Source: Siderastrea siderea (lineage: Eukaryota; Cnidaria; Anthozoa; Scleractinia; Rhizangiidae). From it: a stretch of 64,000 nucleotides of DNA. A program made the position numbers and the translations under genes. The stretch lies in the NCBI GenBank assembly GCA_964030785.1, contig OZ034973.1, forward strand, positions 1,800,632 through 1,864,631. Reading direction: 5' to 3'. The notes below the pieces were generated by a model that saw nothing but the letters and a program-made list of their open reading frames with translations, was not told the origin of the DNA and made no database searches. Of the stretch, positions 1-10,256 are shown piece after piece (the stretch's first letter is position 1; each line of letters begins with the position of its first letter).

Positions 1-420
1 GTTACGGTGCCCATACTGATCAATCGTGAAGATGTGGTTACTTTTATATTGGGAAATTTGTCACCCATTTTTTGAAATGCGTCTGTTTTCAGAATTTTTG
101 TTCTGGGTTTTGAGGAAGACCGACCAAACGACAGCGAAAATGATCTTGAGTGAAGAATGTATGAGGTCATGGGCGTAGTCTGCGGAGCTATGTTTGGTGA
201 GGAGAGGGTGAATAATTCAGTTGACCTCCTTTCCAGGGTATTGGTCGCCTTTTCAGTTGGTCAATTTTAAGCGTTAGTTACAGTTACACACTTTTACTAC
301 AACTTGCTGTTACAGATGCTTGAATGTTATTGAAGCTGCAGTAACGCACGGCTCGCTTGCTTTCTTTTCGAGACGAAGCAACACTTCGTTGGTTCTGCAC
401 GCATTGCGGGCCTATGTTTA
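1..420. repeat. Direct repeat copy A1 (partner at 2006-2436)
   Basis: The first 420 bases recur with moderate divergence at 2006-2436, in the same orientation, starting with GTTACGGTGCCCATACTG and ending near GCGGGCCTATGTTT. The copy is probably cut by the window edge. It could be a long terminal repeat of a non-autonomous element or a local duplication. No protein-coding content is apparent. Confidence 0.8.
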
Positions 421-839
421 ACCGACGAAGTCGAGTTAGAGCAGTCGTGACAAGAGGGTCGACTGGTTTGGTCGGTCAAAATACGTCGTGTAAGGTTCAC
501 AAGGTGTGTATTTCGCTATGGCCCACGGGATGGGATGACGTGAGAACAAGAGCGGAGTCGCCATTTTAAATTGGCAGGTCAAGAAAGGTGACGGAGGCTT
601 GGTGGAAGATTTGCTTCGACTGTGTTGTGGTATAATTTTGTGCTGACCTCTGAACATATAGAGAAGAAGTTGTACACAGACATCGATTAGTACACACACG
701 CACGCACGATAGGACCACATAAAAAGTATCGTAGGTGTAGAAGTACACGTCCGCCGAGCAGTGTTGGCTTTGGCCAGACTGAAACATCTGTGCAATACTA
801 GTGAAAGAAAGCAAGGAGGACTGATAACAACAGGAGGTG

Positions 840-1019
840 ATGTCCAGTGGCACTGTTGATGCTGGTGGGACCAAAGTGTTGCTGAGACATCGTAAGCATA
901 GAATCGTTCTCAGTAAATGTTATGAGAGGAAAATTCTGGTGTATGTTGTTGTGGTTATGTTTACCTGTTTAATACTTGGAAAGTATCCAGCTGCCAACGT
1001 TAAGAAAGGTTATTCGCAG
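840..1019 (+). CDS. Candidate orphan first exon with a membrane anchor
   Basis: An ATG at 840 opens 60 codons that end in TCGCAG followed by GTGGGA, a good splice donor in phase 0. The encoded peptide has a basic N-terminal stretch (RHRKHR near residues 17-22, then YERK) followed by a hydrophobic segment at about residues 33-46 (LVYVVVVMFTCLIL). This is the layout of a signal anchor of a type II membrane protein. No downstream exon could be found on this strand before the xylosyltransferase gene, so the exon may belong to a decayed gene, a gene with a very long intron, or be a chance ORF. I do not recognise the family. Confidence 0.35.
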
Positions 1020-1270
1020 GTGGGAAATGAATTACTACACGAGGCTGGATCTTTTTGAATAGTATAAGGGGCCCGGAATTATATACCAGTTACTCTTTTT
1101 AATTTTTCTCCTTTACTTTTGATTTTAAACCGATTTGTTCGATTTTAGAGTTCGAGACACTGACTTGCTGACTCCGGAAGAGCAAACCGGATTTAACGAT
1201 TACGTCATCAGACATGCTTTAACGTGTTTGAGATAAAGCGACGACTTCGCATTTTACTAATTTCTCCAGA

Positions 1271-1795
1271 TCGAAAATCATGTTTTTATAGTGCCATATT
1301 CACAACAGTATATAAATGCCTCGCTCACAACTCTCGATAACGGCATGTTCAGTTGTGGCCAAATATATCTTTAAATTTTTATTTCAATTTAACAAAATAT
1401 TCAAAGCGATGAGACAGATGAGCTGGGTCATCCGATTTTAAACATTACGTCATTCGGTAACGCAAAAGACAAAATGCTGTCACAATTTTCGTCACGCCGG
1501 TTAGCACGTTGAGATTCTGACGATGTGTTTATCTTTATCGATAATCATGTTTTTATAGTGCCCTATTCACAACAGTATATAATACATTGCTTACAACTCT
1601 CGGTAAAAGCATGTTCAGTTGTGGACAAATGTATATCAACATTTAATTTTTTAGTTTAATTCAACAAAATTAAATATTCAAAGCGATAAGACAGATGAGC
1701 TGAGTCGTCAGATTTTAAACATAACGTCATTCGGTAACGCAAAGGGCAAAATACTGTCACAATTTTCGTTACGCCAGTTAGCATGGCACGTTGAG
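1271..1795. repeat. Two-copy tandem repeat, period about 267 bp
   Basis: 1271-1513 and 1538-1795 are two diverged copies of one unit. Shared blocks include ATCATGTTTTTATAGTGCC, ACAACAGTATATAA, GCATGTTCAGTTGTGG, CAAAGCGAT.AGACAGATGAGCT and ACGTCATTCGGTAACGCAAA. The pair lies between the two arms of the 430-bp direct repeat. Confidence 0.85.
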
Positions 1796-2005
1796 CCAAG
1801 TAAAAACATTAATTGAGGGTGGAGTGGGTGAAAACGACTGGTAAATGCCTATAATGCGCTTTCTTGTAACCTGTACGATAGAGCATAGCAATGATTTATT
1901 TCGTATTTGCACAATTTGGCTTAAAGAGCCCTTGACATGATTAAAGGAAACTGTGCACAAAGCGTGGTTCCCAGGTGCGGGGAAAAGTTCAATTCTTTTG
2001 GGCTG

Positions 2006-2436
2006 TTACGGTGCCCATACTGATCAATCTTAAAGATGTGGCTACTTTTATATTGGGAAAATTATTGCCCATTTTTTGAAATGCGTCTGTTTTGAGAATT
2101 GTGATGGCCTTTTTGTTCAGGGTTTTGAGGAAGACCGACCAAAAGACAGCGAAAAATGGTCTTGAGTGAAGAATGGGTGAGGTCATGGGCATAGTCTGTG
2201 GAGCTATGTTTGGTGAGGAGAGGATGAATGATTCAGTTGACGTCCTTTCCAGGGTATTGATCGCCTTTTCAGTTGGTCAAATTTCAGCGTTAGTTACAGT
2301 TACACACTTTTACTGCAACGGGCTGTTACAGATGCTTGAATGTTATTGAACCTGCAGTCACACACGCCTCGCTTGCTTTCTTTTCGAGACGAAGCAACAC
2401 GTCGTCGGTTCTGCACGCATTGCGGGCCTATGTTTT
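2006..2436. repeat. Direct repeat copy A2 (partner at 1-420)
   Basis: Same orientation as copy A1 with scattered substitutions and small indels. Together the copies bracket about 1.6 kb. Similarity stops abruptly after GGGCCTATGTTT at both copies, which defines the 3' edge. Confidence 0.8.
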
Positions 2437-2504
2437 CATGTGTTGTTTGTCAAATTTTTTAGCCCCCTTTTTCACTTTTTGATGTCCACATCTCAAAATT
2501 ATAC

Positions 2505-2612
2505 TAAAACAATTATTCACCTCAGACTCAGTAAATATTGGTGAATATTTACCTCGCCTTCGGCTTGGTAAATATTCGCCAATATTTACTTCGCCTTCGG
2601 CGAATAATTGTT
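2505..2612. repeat. Nested inverted repeat (small foldback element)
   Basis: ACAATTATTCACC at the left is complementary to the right end GGCGAATAATTGT, and GTAAATATTGG and CCAATATTTAC pair inside. Two copies of CGCCTTCGGC lie in the loop region. The structure is a short foldback sequence of the MITE type. Confidence 0.6.
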
Positions 2613-3450
2613 AAGTATCCTGCATACTCTAACAAAGCATCATCCTTAAATGTACTGTAAACTTTTCTGAAAATAACAGAAAAAATGTTGAATATCATTA
2701 TTTATTTTTTTCTGAATCATCTCTGCGGTCCGGAATCTGAAATCTTGAATCTGATTGGCTAATGACGCGTGCTCCAGCGGTCCGGATTTTCTCATCCGGA
2801 CCCCGAGTACGGACCGCTCCAAGCTGCGGGAAAACTTGAAGTGAAATCATTTTACTCCCGCACAACAAAACGTTGGATTTTTCTTCTTAAAATGGAACTT
2901 CTCTCTCACTAACCGTTGTAAAGTGAAAGGAAAAATCAGCAGTGGAATAAAAGGCCTGGTTATTCTCCGAAAAAGGCGAGTATTCATGTGTTTTTGTTGA
3001 GAAAATTTTGCTGGCTTACTTTTTTCGAGTTGTAGTTTTCTTATTGACACGCCATTTAGCTGCAAGGTAGTTAGTCCATGGGCCAGGACCCCAAAAATGG
3101 CCATTTGGTACCAAAAAGAAGGACAAATTCTAATATACATTGTTGAAAACGTTGTTTTCTCCAGTTTATTTTGGTGTATGATAACCATGCCAAATGAGTA
3201 GCTTTAAAGGGGTTATCACGTGATAAAGTGACGTCACTCAAATTTACAAAGTGACCAAATAATGCACAGAGATGACTAATAATAGTCTAACGGAAGCCTG
3301 AAAGCGCCATTATGGATAGGCTTTTAGAGTCTAATAATCCCGAGCAAGGTTTCCAGAGTTTAACTCTACTAAACATAAGTGTGGCTCCTGAACAGTTTCC
3401 ATGGCAACGGATAATATTGCTAAATTTAGAGAATTTCTCAAAACTCACGA
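2613..3450. other. Repeat-rich non-coding stretch
   Basis: No convincing gene. It includes an inverted pair GGTCCGGAT / ATCCGGACC near 2780-2805. A segment near 3065-3125 (TAGTCCATGGGCCAG and nearby GGTACCAAA) also occurs in reverse orientation near 8355-8400. A palindromic TATCACGTGATA lies near 3215. Confidence 0.4.
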
Positions 3451-3452
3451 CA

Positions 3453-3675
3453 GGCAGGGTGGCCGAGTGGTTAGGGTGTTGGACTTCGAGTCCGTGGGTC
3501 TCGGGTTCGAATCCCACTCTGAGCACTTCATGGATTTGTTTCACGGCAGTCCCGAGTTATAAATTCTTCGGCTGCGCTTGTAAATAGCCAACTGGTTTGC
3601 CTCCCCTCAGTTGGGATTCTTAAAGCATGTTATGTTTCATTTACAATATTTGTTTCATTTGTTTGAGTGGCACGC
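3453..3675 (+). mobile_element. tRNA-derived SINE, family 1
   Basis: The head (3453-3526) is tRNA-like with an A-box TGGCCGAGTGG at 3460-3470 and a B-box GGTTCGAATCC at 3504-3514. The implied anticodon stem carries a mismatch, so this is not a functional tRNA gene. The body includes TAGCCAACTGGTTTGCCTCC followed by CAGTTGGGATTCTTA, and this body recurs in the minus-strand copy at 16700-16930. A shared tRNA head and a shared unrelated tail define a SINE family. Confidence 0.8.
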
Positions 3676-4639
3676 CTGTGAAATAGCTGGTCTGTCGTAA
3701 GGCAGTACCAAGGATAGCTAAGCGCGTTGACCACTATAATCATCAATTTACAATTTTTTTTACGACAGAACAAAAACGGAAAAGTGGTTGTGGAAGTAAA
3801 CACAACTTCAAGTTAGAGTTGATATAATTACTTCTGATATTTTGGCAAATAGCTGGTTGAATTAGAGAGGAGCTATTTTTAAGAAACGTTTTACTCCTTA
3901 GTGTCATCGTCATCATCCTCAAGCAGGATAAGGCCTGAGTTCAAACTCGGGGTGGGAAAACGATTGATCGATAATATCTTCCACTAGATCGCATAGAATA
4001 GCATGAAACGTACCTGGAATATTAATATTAACGTCCCCTTTTGCCTTAACATACGATTTTGATCACGTGACAGATCACATGACTAGAATGTAAAAATTTC
4101 GAAAAATCACCGGAGTTTTAGTTGTACTGATAAACAAAACAGCGTTTTCGATCGAAATTAGACATATCTAACATTCTGCGTTTGAAATGAGTGTCCTGGT
4201 TTTTTAAAAGTGAATATGTGAACGTTCAAAAGTGAAATTTTATGAAAGTTCTGGATTGCTATAAATTTAATGAACAACACGACGCTCTTGAGTTTTGCAA
4301 ACATGTTTCAGCAGATACGTCTGCCATCTTCAGTGTGAATTTGAACATAGTGTGCAGTAGAATGTAAATAGTGAAGAAATTACAACTTTATATTAACTTT
4401 GGTTTAGTTAATATAAGCAATATACAACGCATTTCTACGGTTTATAGGCTCATTAATCAATAGACAAACATTCCAAATGTGAGGCTGGAAATGCTTAAAC
4501 TGCATCTAGAAAGCGTTTTGGTTCGATGTTGCCTCGTAAATGCATTAACAATTCATCAAATAATTGCTATTTTTGGGAAAAACAGCCACGTGACGTGACG
4601 AAAACTCCCCAGTAATGCTCTTAAAATGTTAAGGACGAT

Positions 4640-6520
4640 GATCTTTCTCTACGAGCCAAATTTTGGTGTCATCTACATACTCCAAGCCAAAAATATCGCG
4701 AATAAACAATTCATTCCTGATTACTCCCTTGACCCAGGCCTTAAACTGCTTGAGTCTGTGTCATCTGAGAAAAATTCCTGGATGGGTTTTTCACGTCGGT
4801 AATCAAAGTCTAGTAACTTGCACATATCAGTGCACTTCAAGCCATTTGCTGGACAGCTGCAGATCGAACGTTGGCATGACCTTGTGCGGGACGAAGACAA
4901 CAGCTCTAGTATGGCAGTAAGCACTGGCTCACCGTTCATCCAAGGAATGTCCAGCTTATTTTCCTCCTAAAACCAGCCAGAACCGATGGGGGTGGGTATT
5001 TCAGGGCAGCTTTGAGGGCTCCACTTCCAGATTGCCGTTTGGTAGTTTGAACGAGAAGCATGCTTGTATAAGCAGTCAGCACATGGTGGTAACTGGGTAC
5101 TGAGTCGATGTTACCTTACTTAACAAAGAACAACCTGTGCCTGGGCTCATTTATATTACTTGCTCCTGGTTGAGAGCTGTACACCTGGCACGTGCACTTC
5201 TGGAGTTTAAGGGGGGAGACTCTAAACCTCCATACTGTTGCTATGAAAAGTTCCTAACGGTCACATCTTGAAACGCCTAACTTCCACAGGTAAGCTGTTT
5301 GGCCATATTTGCATAATGGGAGACATTTTCAAGATTCTCGAGTCAAAATCATATTTGGCGGGTCACGTGACCTTAACAGGAGAAAGCCTAAAACGCAAAC
5401 GGTGTAAAGTTTAGTTATTAAAAACGATGCCAACATTAAACAATCATTAAAATGCAAAACGTGATGTAACAGTTTCTTGAAATTTGCATTATTTAAGAAG
5501 TTATGACGTCAGAATTACATAAATTTATACATTTTCTACTGCAGTTTTTCTGTTATTTACATCAACAGTAATTTCGTTCGTCAGATTGTGAAGAAGGCTG
5601 ATTTATCTCTAATTCGTGAAAAAATCGGAACCTTAGCTCTTTTCTTCCGAGTTTTAGGGGTTTTTCTTTGTACCGCGCGGATGGGGACTGGTACTAGCTA
5701 CGCCCGGCGCAATGTTGAATTTTAAAATTCAGGTGTTCATCCTCATACATTTCACCAATCTAGCGGCACGAAACGCTGCAAAACAGCGAATGACAAAATA
5801 CCTGATATGTAGTTAAGAGTCTCCGCCCTTAACGAATTCAACTGAAAAGACTTTGTCGGTTGACAGACATACGGGATATTGCTGCTGAATGGGTTTAGTC
5901 AGTGGCTTTGGAGCATCGCTAGCAGAGATTTGACATCTGCCTCACCTTTTGTAATTCTAGTACTCTGGAGATCGGTGTGCTGGAAACTTAATTTCTTCAA
6001 ATCTAACATGTCCTTTATCTCTTTCAATAAGATACTGCAGTATTCGGCAGCCAGATAGTACTTGCGGACAGCTTTAAAGTAGAACCCCTTGGTGCCCCTA
6101 CCGATTGTGTATCTTTATTGACAGTCTCTTTGCATACTTGTTCAATAGGAATTTTTCCAAAGGGGTTTCATTTTCCTAACTGGACGGAGAATCCTCTAGA
6201 CGTAAGGTATTCCCAAGCTTCTGGTGATCGTCTTCGGGGTGAGACACATTAGAGAGATCTGCAGACAGGTAGCGAGAATAGTTCAGATCATCATATGCGA
6301 AACACCAAAGAACCATTTGTCTTTTTGCTGATAGATGTCGCTCCCAGTCTACCTCTCTTGGTGCTCTCAGCAAATTCAACAGTCTCTGCGATTTCGATAG
6401 ATGACATCCAGAAGCTAGACAGTTTTTAGCTAGTGAAGAGAAGATGATCCAGGTAGGTGTCACAAAGCGCGATGAACTCTGAGAAAGACGGACTTCTCTT
6501 GTAATTCTCTCTGGCATACA
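4640..6520 (-). pseudogene. Decayed multicopy ORF, probably transposon-associated
   Basis: Read on the minus strand, pieces in several frames look like one decayed protein. A segment at 6176-6517 contains LLRAPREVDWERHL and WCFAYDDLNYSRYL. Around 5900-6170 are fragments such as TKGFYFKAVRKYYL, with stops and frame changes. The end at 4721-4939 has a cysteine-rich motif, CPANGLKCTDMC. I recall proteins with WCFAYDxxNYARYL and a C-terminal CxCxxxGLxC motif as a large uncharacterised family in cnidarian genomes, probably carried by mobile DNA. That memory is the only basis for the family. The copy here is interrupted and surely inactive. Confidence 0.5.
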
Positions 6521-7569
6521 TCATTGCCCAGAGGCAGTAGGCAGTACACAGTAGAGATAGTAAGCAGTAGACTGGAGCTCTTGAGCCCCAAATTTTCTGT
6601 CTTGGAACCCTGCGTTTTTTAGGCCGGAGCCCTGGAGTCCGAAACTTCTTTGGGATCCTGGTTAATAAACAGTGAAGTTTGATCTGATTCTATAACTTTC
6701 TTTCTCTTGTCAGTATCTCTTATCACGAATTTTTCACGTAAAAATCTCGATTTTTCTTTTCTCGTATCTGTTGTGGGGCTGATGATTGAAAGCATCTTCT
6801 TTACCACTCATGCTTAAGTTTGAACCTATTACCTGCATTTTAAACCTACACTTCAATGAGGGACAGCCAAGAAAAGTTATGAACATGAATTTTGTCTGGA
6901 TGACCGATGCAAATAACAGTTGGATCTTCATTTTGTCTTCGGAGGACCTCCCTGAAAACCACTTAATGTGACTGAAGCTTCCTCCATAAAGATTATTATC
7001 ATTATACATATACGTTGAGCACTCTAAGGTGACTCTCTTGAGAGCGTAGACTTCTTGATATCACGGACACTACCTTTAGCACTGTACTCCAAATTCCATA
7101 AACGTTATTGTGTTGTGAATAATCTTCAATTACCGCTCTCAACAATAGTGACATCAAAGTAGAATATTAAAACGCTTTTTCTGATCTCCTGTTAATACTG
7201 GGCTTAATAGCACAAATGTTTCCACTCGTGTTTCTTGTTTTCTCTTGTTAAAATAATCATTTTTTATTTATCTCTTGCAAAACAATCGCCAGTGGACAGA
7301 AGCTGCAAAAAGTGAATTGAATGTTCCAACACAGAATATCCAGTCACATCAGCAAAATCAAACTGTACCATAAAAGATCTCTGATTATGTGACCAAAACT
7401 GGAAATCGACGGTTTTTATCGACTGTGTATTGCTTCATAATCAACACAAGTATAATCACGATAAGCTCCTGACAAAAATATCCTAAGAACACATCACTGT
7501 TCGCTGTGATCTAACGCTATCTCTTAAATTTTACCGTTTACTGCAACATATTGAATACTACTGATAATA

Positions 7570-7600
<31 letters not shown>

Positions 7601-9015
7601 TTATGATAATAAGCGTGAAATCATTGATAAACGACACGAGTTTAATCACTCCAAAAGTATATAATCAGCGAGAAATCCATTACCCTAAGTTTTCTGATAC
7701 ATGAACGCCTAAAAATAACGAAAACATAACTGACAGGGCCCAAAAGCACGGCAAACATCACATGAACAACACCAAATCTACACAACCGGTCACAGAAGTA
7801 CTGTAAGCACAGGAATGCACCAAAGTGGTCACATAATCTCTTGGTTGCTATTGCAACCACGAGATAAAAACTGTTGCTGTAAGAGCTCAATATTCAGCTA
7901 ATTCGCTCTTTTGTGCATTTATCTACTTGCCTAATAGCTAGTTATTCTCCAAAAACAACAGGGCTGTAAAAAACATCCAAACTTAGAACACAACAAAGCA
8001 CTACTCACCCGTCAAGGGAACCACCATGTTGGATTTAACCCATACGGTCATGCGGATTTCCCATTTTTTAATTTTTTCATTGTCGTACCATTCCTTCAAA
8101 AACAGCCTTTTTAAACCAAATCTTATAAAAGAATATACAATAGTTTTCCTTTTTACTGTCAAAATTGCCGAAAAACTGCATTCGTCCCATATTTATAGGA
8201 GTTTTATGCACAGCCTCGTTTCCATGCTAAATGGTATTCTGAGAAATCTCAAATTTAAAAAACTACATAAAAGCTACTTTTCTAGAAAGGTTAAGGTTAT
8301 CATACCAATTTCAAAACACCTCAGGGAGGACTATCAATTGATAGCACTCACGTTTTGTCCCTCGATTTGGTACCGAAATCTGGTCTGGCCCATGGACTAA
8401 GTCTGTTGACCTTCATTTCTAGCTTGAAATTTCGTTATTTTCCTTAGAGATCAATCTTGTCCCATTTAGCTTCATTCAAGACAACATGATTATTAATGAT
8501 TGTTAGCTAAAATTGTCAAACAAGAAACCTCGCAACAAGAACTGCTGCATGTCAACAGGTTTTTTATACAGTTTACTTTTCTAAAAGCATCGATTTGCGA
8601 AAATCTTGACCAAGAACGAACAAAAATGTTTAAAATAATAACATATGCAGTGGAGTTTGTGGAGTGTAAGCCTTAGTTTTCACTGAAAATCTTACTTGTC
8701 CTAAAGATCTTTCGGTACTGAAAACCCAAATTTAAACGAGTGATTTCATTTTGAACAAGACAAAGCTTATTTCTTTATTCTTGCTATGAGACGTCGGGGT
8801 TTGTTCTCAACGTTTATTGTTTTATGATACAATTTTAGTTCTGTTTTATCGTTAGTCTATCCTTTATCCCTACGGTTTGCTAGAGGCTCTTTTTCATAAC
8901 CTTAATAATTTTAACTTTGATCGTCGGAACTAGCGCACGTAGGTGGACTGTTTCCAAACAGTTCTCAAACCAATTCGCCTCGTTCCACCTCCAAAATTGC
9001 AGAAAATATAAACAC
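6521..9015. other. Long stretch with no gene recognised
   Basis: Only short, low-complexity ORFs occur here, with no conserved motif that I can name. It contains an (ATA)n microsatellite near 7565-7605 and AT-rich DNA. The 124-codon plus-strand frame at 8026-8400 has biased AT-rich codons and overlaps a diverged repeat shared with 3065-3125, so I do not call it a gene. Confidence 0.4.
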
Positions 9016-9128
9016 GTTATTCACCGGCCTAGGTCGGTCCGTATAGGGAAAAACTGTGCCCTCAGTCTTGAGTACGGCCCTCGGCCCGCGGCCTTGGGCC
9101 GTACTCAAGACCTCGGCCGGTGAATAAC
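9016..9128. repeat. GC-rich foldback element
   Basis: GTTATTCACCGGC at the left end is the exact reverse complement of GCCGGTGAATAAC at the right end. Inside, CTTGAGTACGGCCC pairs with GGGCCGTACTCAAG. The GC content is far above the surroundings, which fits an inserted palindromic MITE. Confidence 0.8.
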
Positions 9129-10186
9129 ATATATAATTGAGTGACAAGCTTGCCTGTGCCGTCTTCCCAGAACTCCATCGTATCACATCATTAATTTGTT
9201 TTACTTTTTACCCTACATCGTTGTTTTAGTTAGGTGTACATTGACGTACAACAGCAAATTTCAAATAATAATTGACGATCTTGCGCTGGTGTAATAATTG
9301 GCAATACATTTCACATTTTGTCGCAAATGTCATAAACTTATCTAAAGAAACATTTCCGTTTAAAGCAGCATTTATTCTCGACATCTGTTTTCGCGACTTT
9401 GGTCTCCTCCGCAGCCGTTTGTTGGGTCGTCACGCAACGCTTCCAACGAGCCAAAAAAAGGCTGCGTAGGAGACTAGCGTGACGTCTTCCCTAGTAGAAT
9501 ATGGGCTAATAGCCTGTCAGTAGAAAGCCAATCAGAATACTCGATTCGCCTTATCGAGGGGTCCTTTATAAAATAATCACTGATATCCAAGCACAAAAAA
9601 TTCCTTTAATTTATCTTAAAATATTGTTTGCTGAGCCTCAAGTCAAACGTAACATATGTAATAAAATGTCCTGAAAAACAAGGGAAGAGAAATAGTGCTC
9701 TGGAACCGATCTAGTGAAACACGGTTGGTCGTCAGTGAGTGACAATATAATGGCCGAAATAACTGTCAAATGTTTGGGAAATTGTTAAGGGCACATTCCT
9801 CCAGGGAATCTAAATTTTACACCAGGGTGAAATAAAGTACTTGTCAGGGATTTTTCAAGAATCTACCAAGGAAAGGGAGCTGAGCTTCTATAATAGTTTT
9901 TCTTTGATAAACAGAAACGAATTCCACTATGATTAAGAAAAAGTGCTATACGTTTGACTCGACCAACAATTCTCAAAACTTTTGCTTTAAATAAAATGTA
10001 TGAACTAGAATTCATTTCTGCAAAACATATTGTGTGATGCGGATCCCACTAAAACCACATCAGCTACGAATATTGGTTACAAACATTATAAAGAATTTTT
10101 TAACCCTAAAGTTTAACCCTGGAAAGAGAACCGCCTGTCATCCCTCAAGCCCACTAAAGATGTTTCGTGAAATGCTTGGCTGTACA

Positions 10187-10192
10187 TTTATT
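10187..10192 (-). terminator. Polyadenylation signal of the xylosyltransferase gene
   Basis: AATAAA on the minus strand, about 65 bp past the stop codon at 10257. It is the nearest canonical signal downstream of the coding region. Confidence 0.55.
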
Positions 10193-10256
10193 TACAGGAT
10201 AACACCACTAGATTTGTTGAGAAATTTCCAATAATAATTTAAAAATTTTAAAACAC

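Noticed and set aside
3453..3526. A tRNA gene
   Set aside because: A and B boxes are present, but the acceptor and anticodon stems have mismatches and the same tail follows a second copy at 16700-16930, so it is a SINE head.
8026..8400. 124-codon plus-strand ORF
   Set aside because: Its right end belongs to a diverged repeat also seen near 3065-3125, and its codons are biased towards AT without any known motif.
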